Origin: Ehretia macrophylla
Taxonomy: Eukaryota > Streptophyta > Magnoliopsida > Boraginales > Ehretiaceae
Assembly (NCBI GenBank): GCA_037974665.1
Contig: CM075783.1
Span: 9,350,762 to 9,414,761, forward strand
Length of the DNA stretch: 64,000 nucleotides
Direction of reading: 5' to 3'
Shown here: positions 48,300-59,645 of the stretch, piece after piece
How the letters are laid out: the number at the start of each line of letters is the position of its first letter
Position numbering within the stretch: the first letter of the stretch is position 1
Translations under genes and position numbers: made by a program
Notes under the pieces: generated by a model
The model's database searches: none
What the model was told of the DNA's origin: nothing
What the model saw: the letters and a program-made list of their open reading frames with translations, nothing else

Positions 48300-51200
48300 C
48301 CATAATTTCGAATCGTGGATTCATTATATTTTAGCAAGTCCGAAAGATTTTTGCTAAGATTAACGATATTTGTCGAAATGAATATCTTATTGAGACCACA
48401 AATGATGGTGATAAAGACTATCTTTGCATTTTCTTTTCAGTCCATGCTAGAAGCATGTATTTCAAAATTCTTGTTCTTTCTTATGGGTTGTATCATACAA
48501 TCATACGAGCAATTAAATCACCTCTTGTACAAATGCAAAGATATCATAATCCAATTGTTCTCATGGTTTGGCATAATCAACTTGGCTACCTAAGGGCGTA
48601 ATGATATCTTAAACCCCTAGTTGATGATCACATTAAAGCACACTCTGGTGCTTGTTGTTCCATCCATTAAAGGGAAAGAAAATTGCTACCTGAAGTTAGC
48701 ATGAGATATTTTAGAGGAACCTGAAGTTCACTATGATACATCTTTGATATCTCAATATAATGTATGTTGGAGGACAATATTATTATTTCATTTGAATCTA
48801 AGACATTAGCTCAATGAACTTGAAGTTCAAGTGATTCTTCATTTGCAGAGTATTGCAAATAATTTACCAGATGCAAAGAATACTGTGAAATCACAAATAT
48901 TTGCTATGAATGTGTTGACACAAATTGTAGTCCCAGAAGGACATCTAATGAACGCATAACATATGCATCTGAGACACACTAGAAGCGAGACGTATCTATC
49001 GGTGCAAAGGATATTATACCTAATATATGAATTATGAATCATGAAGATGCCATATCTTTAAGAAGCACGATAGAACTAGCAAAACCAACCGATGTTGGTG
49101 AATGCACAATCCCTGCCAAGATTGAAGAATAGTTGGTCCTTGGAGAAACCAAACGCTTGAAATAAAGCGATTAGGATCCTAAACCACAAAGTGTGGATGA
49201 ATGTCGACAAAAACCTGATCGGTCAAAGAGAGAGAAGCAATATAGTGGAAACTCAGCTGACATGTCAAATGTGAAATTCTCGTATGTGAGATTGAGGGGG
49301 AGCATTGTGAAGCAAACCCTATGTCATTTTTAATCCCGCAACGCTTGGATACTTGTAAGTACTGTACCATATAGGTATATATCTCTTAAACTGCTTAAAG
49401 CTTTGCAGGGAATGGGTTAGTATGCTATATGGGTAAGTTTTGGCTTATATCCTCATATGGTAACTGTAATACCATTGTTAATGAGTTCCTATGCTTCTTA
49501 TAGAAATGGCAACAACTTGCCAATATAAATTACGTGATATTGATATTGAAGTTCCTGAAGAACTTATTATGCCTAAAGCATATGATATTGAAGTTCTTGA
49601 AGAACTTACTATGCCTGAAGCATATGACTCGAAATCCCAGGAAATGTAATCGATTACATAGATCTTTGTACAAATGAAAACATTCTGGAAGAATGTTGTA
49701 TAACCTTCTTAGTATATGTTGATATTTTGTTGGTCATATATCTTATTAAGAAGTATTATCTCCTTGTAGATCTCTATTTGCTATCAATTGCTTATTATTT
49801 TAAATTTGCCAATTATTGCTGAAATATATGCTGATAATTCTTGAATGTCATAAATGCTTCTGAAGAGCTTATACAAGTGAAAGTTTATCTACCTGAAGAT
49901 CGAGTACTCACTGACAAAATAATATTATATGGAAAGCATTAGAATGATATGATTACTGTCCTAATCTTCAAGATGCTTGGGATGATAATGAGATAACTAT
50001 TGGTCCTGAAGTACCATGTCTCAGTCCTATTGATCCACTAACATATCTTGCTAATAATAGAAGGCCAGAAAATTGTCTTCCATTAATTTGTTAGCGAAAT
50101 ATAGAGCAGTTCCAACCTGAAGGTATTAGAATGAAAATAAGCACCTGTCGTGCTATCTATGTGGAACATCAAATATGGACTTATATTATCCAAGAATATT
50201 GATCTTATTATAGTCAGTCCTACAGATGCTGACCAGCTACCTGACCCCCACAAAGAAAGATCACAGACATTTCATGTATTTACTTGTAATATGGCTCCAT
50301 GGAACAGAACATGAGTGCTACTCTTTCAAATTATGATGAGATTGAAAAAATTCATGAGGCTAGTTGAGAATGTATATGATTAAGATTTGTCATACAATAC
50401 ATTCAGGAATCATACGGTTTACCTTTTGAAAGAGCTAGTCTCATTAAAGGTGGCTATGGTGACATGATGAAACATATTTTGTTAAAATTTTTCTACACAT
50501 ATGAGTTTCAAAAGAATGGTATTGTTGATATTCAACAAGTACAGTCAAGTAAAAATCTAGCAGATTTGTTCACTAAAGTTTTACCAACAAAGATGACAAA
50601 GGACATACTCAGAAGTGTAGAATGCATCGCTTAAAAGATCTGTCACCATGACGCATGTTGCAATGAGGGGGAGAATATATTGATGCACTGTACTATTTTT
50701 CCTTCACCAAGTTTTTTTCCCATTGGATTTTTCCTGGTAAGGTTTTAACGACGCAGGACAAATATGTTTGATATGATAGAAACATGTCGAGCCAAAGTTC
50801 TCTTTCATGGATGAACTCTAAGTGGAAGTAAAACAGATATTCATAGATTGATTTCTGTCAACTCAAAAAATACTCTTATTATGCTCAGATGAGGGGGATA
50901 CAAATACACATTGTACTCTTTTTCCCTTCGCCTAGGTTTTATCCCATTGGGTTTTTCTAGCAAGGTTTTTAATAAGACAGTGGTTGAGTTTATAATAAGA
51001 TTTTATACGGATAAAACTCATCCACTAACAACCCCGATGGTTGTTAGGCCACTTGATGTGATAAAAGATCCTTTTTTGCCCTTGAGAATATGGAGAAAAG
51101 TTACTTGGTCCTGAAGCACCATATCTAAGTGTCATTGGTGCATTAATGTACCTAGCTAATAATACAAGGCCATATATTGCTTTTTTCTGTTAACTTATTA

Positions 51201-52014
51201 GCCAGGTATAGTGCAGCTCCAACTCGCAGACATTGGAACGGAATTAAACACATATTCCACTATTTGCGTGGAACATTAGATATGGGTTTATTCTATTGAA
51301 GACAGTCAAGATCTTCATTAATTGGTCATACTGATGCTGGTTATCTATTAGACCCTCATAAAGCAAGGTCACAAACGGGATACGTCTTTCATTTTGGTGA
51401 CACTACTATATCATGGCGGTCCATGAAGCAAACAATGACTGCCACTTCCTCTATTCATGCTGAAATTTTAGCTATTCATGAAGCTAGCCGAATACGTGTT
51501 TGGTCGAAATCTGTCATCCAACATATTCGAGAATCATGTGGATTACCCTCCGACAAAGACCAACCAACCACACTATATGAAGATAACACAACATGTATCA
51601 CACAAATCAAGGGTGGTTATATCACCGAAATTCTTCTACACACATGAGCTCCAAACAAGCAGAATAGCTGATATGCAGCAAGTACGGTTGAGTGAAAATC
51701 CAACAGATTTATTCACTAAAGCATTACCACCAACGATCTTCAAATCACATGTACAAAGATATGGAATGCACCGCCTGAAAGATTTGTCATCATGAGGGGA
51801 AGATGATATTTATGCATTGTACTCTTTTTCCTTCACCAAGGTTTTTATTCTAACTGAATTTTTTCTGGTAAGGTTTTAACGAGGCAAACCAAATGCAATA
51901 GTATTCCTCATAAAGATAATGTACTCTTTTTCCTTAGTCAAGTTTTTATCCCATTGAGTTTGCTTGACGAGGTTTTAATGAGACATATTTTTATAATGAA
52001 TATCCAAGGGGGAG

Positions 52015-52309
52015 TGTTATGAAATATCGATTGGTGGATATTCACTATCGATATAAACAGCTTACAAGTAGCAGCGTAAGTAACTTGCAGTCACCAGCTA
52101 CTAAGCAGCTTACAAATAGTAGCGTAAGTAGCTTGCAGTCATCAGCAGCTTACAAGCAGCTGTGTAAATAACTTGCAGTTATCAGCTATTAACTTCTGAA
52201 ACTCTATAAATAGAGAAATATAATTAAAATGTAAAAGATTCAAAAATGAATAAGAGTTTCAATTTTCACTTAATATTAGTTGTTGTCTTTTGAAATTAAT
52301 TTATAACTA
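52015..52309 (+). repeat. Copia 3' LTR just upstream of UEV1
   Basis: Opens TGTTATGAAATATCGATTGG and ends near TTTATAAC. It contains about three sub-repeats built on GCTTACAAGTAGCAGCGTAA and the TATA region at 52205. Same family as the inverted LTR at 44041-44368. It points toward the UEV1 gene. Confidence 0.85.
52205..52212 (+). promoter_or_regulatory. TATA box of the Copia LTR
   Basis: TATAAATA in CTCTATAAATAGAGA. It is conserved in the sister LTR (minus strand near 44140-44155), so it is likely the native LTR promoter. It lies 371 bp upstream of the UEV1 start codon on the same strand. Confidence 0.6.
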
Positions 52310-52575
52310 GTAAAAGTTTTTGTTGCTTTTCTTTCCTTGGTCCTAAATTAATCCCCAAAAGTGGGTAAAAACCTGAAGCTCTGTGTATTTTAGTCAGTCT
52401 GTTAGTGGGGTAGTTAAACTGCTGTCCTGCCCTGCCCCCAAGTACAACAACTTCAACTGGTACCATTTTTTCCTCTTTGCCGACCCCATTTTTTATCTAA
52501 AAAGACTCAACTCTTTTTCCTAATTTTCAGACCCAAAAAATTCACTACCCTTTTGTCTCTGAATTGCAGCAAAGT
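52310..52575 (+). promoter_or_regulatory. UEV1 proximal promoter and 5' UTR region
   Basis: The 266 bp between the Copia LTR and the UEV1 ATG. The second half is pyrimidine-rich (TTTTTTCCTCTTTGCC, AACTCTTTTTCCTAATTTTC), as in many plant leaders. No clear TATA box is present here, so the native core promoter may be TATA-less or the LTR may supply it. Confidence 0.5.
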
Positions 52576-55500
52576 ATGGGCTCAGAAGAATCATCAAAGG
52601 TTGTTGGTAAGCTTCATAACCAACCCCGTTTCTCTTTTTGTTTAAAATGGCAGTTTGTTCCACGAAATTTTCGTTATGCGTGAAGTAGAGGGAAGGATCA
52701 GACCAATTTTAATTTTAGTACACATTGTTGCCTTATGATTTTTGTAAGATGCTGGTTTTATGATTCGGACGGGTGACTTCTAAGTCGAAAGAAAAAAAAA
52801 GGAAAAAAAAAAACCTCTTCTATAGCTTTGAGTCGTTATGAATTCGCGTTTCAGCTTGCTCTGCTATGTTTCCCTTTTGGTATAACAAAATTAGGCTGTT
52901 TCTTTATTGGGTTCTGCTATGATTAGGGTTTTGTGAACTGGGTACTTTTTGCTTTTTTCATTTATATGTTACAGTTTGAGATTTTTATGCCTATGGAAGC
53001 TTGTGTTAAATTTCCAACTCATGTAAGAGTTTAAGATATTAGGGAGGAGTTTGTTGTATTTATTTATTGTGTTCAACACTCTCCTAGGCTAGATGGATTT
53101 TGATTGAGTCTTAGATGTGGATGTAATTTTTACAAATGAGCGGCATTGAGTTGTGAACTCGAGGCTTTTGGTACCTAGCGACTGATACAATATTAAGAGA
53201 CCACCTCATCTAAAAGTTTAAGCTTTTAGAGAAGGTTTTATTGTATTTATTTATTGTGTTCAACAACTTGGATAATGCGAATTTGAATTGTTGGCTTTGT
53301 TGATATTATGGAATGTTAGTTGTGATTATGAAAGTCTGCTTTTTTAAGGCTTCATCGAGAGGTAACAATGGCTTTTCAGTTTGACATTGACATTGAAAGA
53401 ACAGCCCAGAGCATGAAGCTCTCGCTATACATGGGTGTGGGGAGGGTCTAACCCACTTTGGGGGCAATAGCCGTTCGCCCAACTCCAACAGCCTCCCTGT
53501 ATTTTTTTCTATAATAGGGAGCCAAACAGGTGACCGTCTAGTTTTAGGGACCTCTATTTCAATTTCACTTCAACGACACTTCCTATTTTAGGGATTCCTA
53601 TATCATCACTCCAACGACACTCCCTACACAAAAAGAAAATGGGAAAATGTGTTGAGGCTCACAGGCTCTTAATTTTAGGGAGGCCCTGACAGGGAGGTTG
53701 TTGGAGTGAATTTTGAGCATTTGCCTCCGTTAATTGGCTAAGGAAGCTGTTGAAGTTGGCCTTACCTTGCATTTGTTGTTCCATGACTTAGCCTTACCTT
53801 GCATTTTTGACATTGACATAACTACAAATTTATGGATAATTTCCATTGAAAAGTTACTTAGGAAAAAATGTTTGCATATTTAAATACCACCAGCTTTTTA
53901 GAGGCTTAGACTGATTATATGCTTAAGCAAGAGATAGTATGTTGAACGGCTACTATTGGCATATCATAGAGATTATGTCAGCTGAACAATTTATATCTTA
54001 ACAGAGATTCGATAAGCACTGCACCGTTTGAATTCTAAGCTTGAAGCCTTCTGTTTTTCTTTTTCTCTTCTTTTTCATTTAGGTTAAAGCTCCAATTCTT
54101 TCATTTGCATATTTAATTTTGCTTCTGTAGAGTTCAAAACAAAAAACTTGAGAGTTTAACAAGGCTTAAGCCTTTTGGTGTGGCAGCAGTTGTGAGTATA
54201 TGTATTCTTGAGACAATATGGAAGCGATTTCTATCTGTTAGGGTTCTGGTAGTGTCTGTTACATAGAAGTTACTACTCGTCTTTTTAACTGTAAGGTTTT
54301 AGCTCAATCAGAAATATATAGGTAACTGTTATTGTGGAAGCAAGGTTTTAAAATATTAATAATAATAAAAAGGTGTTTATGAAATTGGAGCCAATGCATG
54401 GAGACAGTAAAGATTTATGATCATGTCAGTTGGGGGTTCCTTATGCATATCATGAAAAGAAGTTCTTGGGGGTTTAGATCAAGATGGCTGCAGGGGATTG
54501 AACTAAGCATCTCAACTGTAATTTTTTCTACTATAATGATTGGAAGCCCAGTTGGTGTTTTCAGCAGTTCTTGACGGTTGAGGAAAGGGGACTCGTTGTT
54601 TCTCTTATTTATTCTGGTGTGATGGACGCATTTCTGGTTTGATTATGATAGCTGAATACTAGTGGAAATGAGAAAGAGATTAGAATCAGGCCTCTCTTCT
54701 TTTCCTGTGACATGCTACTTTTCTGCAGAGCTGATCATTCTCAACTAAATTTATTAGGAATTCAATATGATGTTTTTTTTTCTCTTTTTTTATTTTTTTA
54801 TTTTTTTATTTTTCTGGTTGAGGGTGTGCATCATGTCAATGTGGCTCCGCCACTGATTAGATTACAACTGCAACTTTTTCAGGCTGTTTGAGGGTTGAAG
54901 ATAAATATCAATAAAATCAAGCTTGTTTTTGTTGGTGAAGTCTGTAATCTTAATCCTTGGTGGGCAACCTTGGCTGTGCCATCACTTTTCTCCCTACTAT
55001 TAATCTTGGGCTTCCATTGGAAGCCAGACATAAATAAAAGAAGTGTGGAGCAATGTGGTTGAGAGAATTTGAAGGAAATTGTTCTGTGAGGAAGATGCAA
55101 TGTCTCTTTAGGGAGGGAAGGATGACGCTGATTGAGTCTTCTCTCTCCAATCTTCTGACTTACTTTCTCTTTTTGAAATTTCTGGTTCTGTTGCTCACTG
55201 GATCAAGAAACTACTAAGAGATTTTCTCTGAAATGTATCAGAGGGAGGAGGAAAATATCATTTGATAAATTGGCACAGAGTTTGGAGTCCTTTTAATTAT
55301 GGGGGCGTTGGTTTGAGTAGGAGGGTGGATATTACGCTGAAGTATAGGACTGAAGATGGTGATCGGATGACTCGAGAGGTGCAAATTAGCTTATGGCATT
55401 GTAATACAGAAGAGTGTTTGAAGAAGATAGACTGAGTTCTCAAGAAGCATTATACTTGAAAAGGGAAATGGTGTATGACTTAAGTTCTGGCATTACTTAT

Positions 55501-58500
55501 GGTATGGAGATAAAACTATTAAAGGGAGTTTTCTTAACCTCTTTAAAATAGCCGCTAATCCAAGTCTAAAGGATGCAGAGGTAATGGAGGAAGGCAGTGG
55601 AGGAAGAGTTTGAGTACCTAATTTTAAAAGAGATTTGCAAGACTGGGAGCTAGAATATGGCTAATTTCGTGCAGACTCCTTCTGAGGCTAGGAATTGGAG
55701 ATATAATGATGATTAGGTAACCTGGACTGCATTTAGAATGGGCCGTTTCCTGTTCCAGTTAGTCATCAATAAAAAGCCAACAAACTCCTTTCAATATACA
55801 CAGAGTTGGAGAAGTTGTAGTCCAAAGGAGGCGGCATATTTCATTTGGGAGGAAGCTAATGGGAGCTTTTTAACTGGACATAACCCGAGAAGAAAGAGAA
55901 GACCAACGGGAATCACTGGTTATTGTACAAGAAGGATGAAGTGATTCCCATCATACTACTCACCGTGAAATAGCTCATTCACTATCATCAGTTTTGTCGC
56001 TCTCAACATGCAGATTAAGTGGATCATGCCCAGGCACATTGTAGACTTCCTCCTAAGCTGATTCAAATTTAGAAGAAGGAACATCACCCTGACAGTTGTC
56101 TTTCTTTTCTGGAGGTCTTGGATTACACCTTTTTGTAGTTAACAAAATTTAGTTATTTACTTGCATATGGGTTGCATGCTGGTTGCCTCTTTACTAAAAT
56201 ATGTTTCTCTCAAAAGATAAGTTTAATGTACGGAGACAGTAAAGAATGAAGACTAAGAGTTAAGAAGCACCAAATAACAGCATAGTTTTCTTGGTCTACT
56301 TTGATAATTCATGAATGCATATCGAGAGAGATGTTTAATTTACATGGGAATGTGAATGTATAGATGTAGTTTGACTGTGACCTGCGCTGAACTTCGAAAG
56401 TGCCCTTAGTTTTTTTCTTATCCTTATTCGTTTTTGGCATTTCCAGGTTAGCTATTTTTTTCCTTTTTTTTTTTTTTTTTTTTTTTTTGAGAAATGAAAA
56501 ATTTTAGTAATATGTACCAAGGGGCCGTCAGATGTTGAGGTATAAGGAAATAGCTCTGGAGGTCACACCTTGAGATGATACTATTAATTAAGAAGAATGA
56601 TAGAAGATGATAATTGGATTTATATTATAAATGGATTGAAAAATTATCTTATGCATCATGCTTCACCATTAGTTGACGGATAAAGAACCATAGCTTGGCC
56701 AGATCTTTGTTCTAGGTGGAGCTTCTTTGTATTCATAATAAAGTTCAGCAGGAGCTCTGAGTATCAATCCGGATGTATAAGGATAAGCTATTGAAATCAT
56801 TTAGTACCCTTCCCACCCCATAACCGTAATTTAAGGGTCCACCCCTCCCAGCAAGTATCCTTCCTGGACCATGGAAAAGTTAAGAGAAAGGTAGCATACT
56901 GCGAAATTTTGACCTTTTCTTCCTCTCAAGCACTCTCCAGAAAAGAAACAACTGTTGGTACTGCTAATATCTTTATAAAAGGGTTCCAGATCCTTTCTCT
57001 GAAACCTTCTTCCCCGTCTTATTGCTTTGTTTTGTAATCTTTCTTTAAGTCACTCTGAATATACCTTTGGACTATTTGATGTCTCCTGCTTTATTGTTTC
57101 TTATTCTTATGGATTTTTTTCCCCAACATGCCCGTGCGGGGCAGGTTGGTGCTTAGGGTCATACATCATGATGTTTTAGAAAGTGTGAGGATAAGAGGAA
57201 TTTCTATGCAAGAAAAAACTTCTTTGTGGGACTTCAGTACTAGTATGATATATGGATTTTAGAACATAATACAGTGTTTAGTGTGTTTTTACATAGTTGT
57301 AGGAGGCCTTGAGTGATGTTGTTTAGAACTTGGTGATAGTGCAGTTATGGTGGTGCATCTTTTGTTTGTATTACGAACTTGACGGCCCTTTTTCTTGTTA
57401 TTCTTGATTTTTTTAATATTTGGATTTTGACAAATCTATTAATATGTCATTATGTGTACTCCTTCCCCCTCCCAGAACTATGAAGTTATATATCAGTTTA
57501 GTAATATTATGTGCAAAGATTATTATTGTCAGAGAACCTTTGAAACTTTTTGCAATTATATTTATAGATATCTATCAGAACTTTACTTTTGTTTACAGTT
57601 CCAAGGAACTTTAGATTGTTAGAGGAGCTTGAGAGAGGCGAAAAGGGAATAGGTGATGGAACTGTCAGCTATGGAATGGACGATGCTGATGATGTGTACA
57701 TGCAGTCTTGGACTGGAACTATAATTGGTCCTCCTAATGTTGGTTTTCTTGTCTTGCTCTTTTGTTTCCTACTTGATGTGCTTTAGACTGTTCTCTTGAG
57801 TCATAAGAAATGATAATTGCACTCCTTTGTTGATCCACTCTTGATGTTTAGAGTATTGGGAAGCTTGAAATAGTTCAATTTCCATCTTCAGAGGGAGTGG
57901 ATTTGCCAAACAATTGTGACATCTGTTTTATTAACTTTTTGGAGGGCTTCAAATGTCCTTCCTAACCGTTATGTAAACTGGAATTAGATTTATACTTGCC
58001 ATGTAGAGTTACAGTGATCAGACAACTCAAAATATCTCCACTTTGGAGAAATTATAAAGACTAACTAGTGTGATTCATTATCATATATATATATGATTGG
58101 ATAAGAGTGCAATGGTGTTTGAACTGGTAAATGGAATGTAATTGAATTGAGGAATTAAGTTATCTTATGACTGTGGTTACATCAGAAAAGATATTTCTCT
58201 AGATGGATGACGCTATTAGTAGTACTGTTAAAAGATATTGTTTCATTTTTTTAGGAATTTGATTGTAGTGCATGTGCCTTGATACTTGAGCATACAGCCT
58301 GTTTGATATTTTACTGGATAAAGTAAACAAACTATTGGTAACATCTCTTCCTTCTAATTTGTTGAGGCAACTTTAACAAGTGATTAAATTATAGTTAGTA
58401 TCTGGCTAGTATTGAGGAGATAGTGACTCCTTCCTCCATTTACTCAAGTATGCCCGACATAATTAATTTTACCTGGCTATGCGGAGAGCTATTGTACTTT

Positions 58501-59645
58501 GAAGATATATATCTGAAGCCTAATTAATTTGTTCTCATCCCGACATTCTGTCCTATCTATGTATGTGTATAATACAATATCAATTAACATCTGACTTCTC
58601 CTCATGCTGTTCATGTTCTGATTTATCTGAAATTTCCTTTCTACGGACTTTGAAGCATTGGCATCGGGATATGGCACTAGGTGGTGACTTAATAGTTGAA
58701 TGTTTCAATTTACTGCCTTTCTTCAGACAATTATGTAGTAGTCATTCTGATAATACAATTCAACACGATATATAAGAAGACAAATATCAATGTTGACAAT
58801 TAACGCTTCCTGCCAGACTGTACATGAAGGGCGCATCTACCAGTTGAAATTATTCTGTGGGAAGGATTATCCGGATAAGCCACCCAATGTAAGATTCCAG
58901 ACCCGGATAAACATGAGCTGTGTTAACCAGGAAACTGGCATGGTAAGTGTTATCTAATAGAGAGAGATTCTTCATCATGAATTTATTATATATTTAGTAG
59001 CAAGCTTATGGCGATCAACTTACTAGGTTGAACCAAACCTGTTTCCCATGCTTGCCAATTGGCAAAGGGAGTCCACGATGGAGGACATATTGATGCAGTT
59101 GAAGAAGGAAATGATGTCTCCAGAAAATCGAAAACTTGCTCAGCCTCCTGAAGGTATTCTGTTGGTTTATTTTTATTTGGCATGTTTATTTATTTACGAT
59201 ATCATGCTGTTGAGTTCTTAACTAAGTGAGATAGTCAATCTTTTAATCTACTACTTTGATCTCCTCTTAACCGTCTGGCCCCGAAATGATCATTTGAATG
59301 AACTTAGAAACGGAAAACTTTAGTAATATCCAATGTTTCTTTGAGTTTGAATTATCTGAGAGCTAGTAGGCCAATATGAAACTACAGTATAGGGCAAAAT
59401 TTTGATAGATCGGTGTAACTGTGACCCTTTTTTCTTTGATCTTCGTAACAAGTATAATGTTTATCTACAGCCACAGCAAATGCGTCTTTTGAGACTGAAT
59501 CCAGTTTCGATGATAGCATGAGAATTCGTATTCTTTATCCCATATCTTCTCATGAATGTTTACTGAATCCTGTGTTATATTTCCAGGTAATGAAGAGGCC
59601 AGAGTGGATCAAAAGGGGCTGGTGCTACGGTGTTGTATCCTTTGA
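52576..59645 (+). CDS. UEV1: Ubiquitin-conjugating enzyme E2 variant 1 (UEV1/MMS2-like), five exons
   Basis: Exons: 52576-52606, 57599-57738, 58817-58942, 59027-59153, 59587-59645. All introns are GT-AG and the phases fit, giving 160 residues. UEV proteins pair with Ubc13 to build Lys63-linked ubiquitin chains, acting in DNA-damage tolerance and immune signalling. Seen here: the Ubc13-contact segment [12 protein letters not shown] (Phe15 matches human MMS2 Phe13), [32 protein letters not shown] and LRR-free C-terminal helices ([14 protein letters not shown]); there is no catalytic cysteine at the E2 site, as expected of a variant. After PPEG a tail of 19 residues ends in Cys-Cys-Ile-Leu, a CaaX-type prenylation signal. 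The first intron is about 5 kb and holds a LINE and a MITE. This ATG is chosen because MGSEESSKV is a typical plant UEV start, directly before a consensus donor. The gene looks intact. Confidence 0.95.
53029..53275. repeat. Short interspersed repeat in UEV1 intron 1
   Basis: A ~50 bp word (GTTTAAG, then TTGTATTTATTTATTGTGTT and CAACA) occurs at 53029-53079 and again at 53216-53265. The second copy follows CTGATACAATATTAAGAGAC, a decayed form of the GCTCTGATACCATGTTA motif found in many plant retroelements. Origin uncertain. Confidence 0.45.
53482..53707. mobile_element. MITE in UEV1 intron 1
   Basis: About 226 bp with inverted ends: ACTCCAACAGCCTCCCTGT at the left and ACAGGGAGGTTGTTGGAGT at the right, two mismatches apart. 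The interior repeats the words ATTTTAGGGA and CTCCAACGACACT. No convincing target duplication, so the superfamily is left open. Confidence 0.65.
54885..56130 (+). mobile_element. L1-type LINE fragment in UEV1 intron 1
   Basis: Decayed translation in the gene's orientation matches the C-terminal half of plant L1 reverse transcriptase: [13 protein letters not shown]-like start, [36 protein letters not shown]-like block, then [16 protein letters not shown] with [20 protein letters not shown]. It ends in the zinc-binding region, with WELEYMANFVQ near 55650 and [20 protein letters not shown] near 55815-55875. Frames change several times and stops are present (for example in the stretch 55400-55450), so it is dead. 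The 5' part is missing, as is usual for LINEs, and no poly-A tail or target duplication could be fixed. Confidence 0.75.
56459..56489. repeat. Poly-T tract in UEV1 intron 1
   Basis: About 24 uninterrupted T after TTTTTTTCC. It might be a reversed poly-A of a lost retroelement, but nothing next to it supports that. Confidence 0.8.

Larger units (their letters stand above)
48300..52309 (+). mobile_element. Ty1/Copia remains with duplicated 3' portion and 3' LTR
   Basis: Plus-strand Copia pol remnants: an integrase-like stretch near 48490-49300 (EPKSVDEC-like motif DPKPQSVDECRQKPD), then two successive copies of the pol 3' end (about 49970-50640 and 51090-51795). Each has RNase H motifs such as IRESCGLPSDKDQPTTLYED and QVRLSENPTDLFTKALPP. 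Each is followed by a GTACTCTTTTTCCTTC-type non-coding motif, seen four times (near 50690, 50910, 51815 and 51915). That motif is common just before the 3' LTR in plant Copia elements. A polypurine tract (CCAAGGGGGAG) leads into the LTR at 52015. Heavily broken; probably two related insertions or a duplicated end. Confidence 0.85.

Noticed and set aside
53306-57614. Short ORFs within UEV1 intron 1 as nested genes
   Set aside because: They fall in the MITE, the LINE fragment or random intron sequence and lack coding features of their own.
57589-57786. Separate small gene starting just before UEV1 exon 2
   Set aside because: The frame has no ATG there, and it begins at a splice acceptor; it is exon 2 read through into intron 2.
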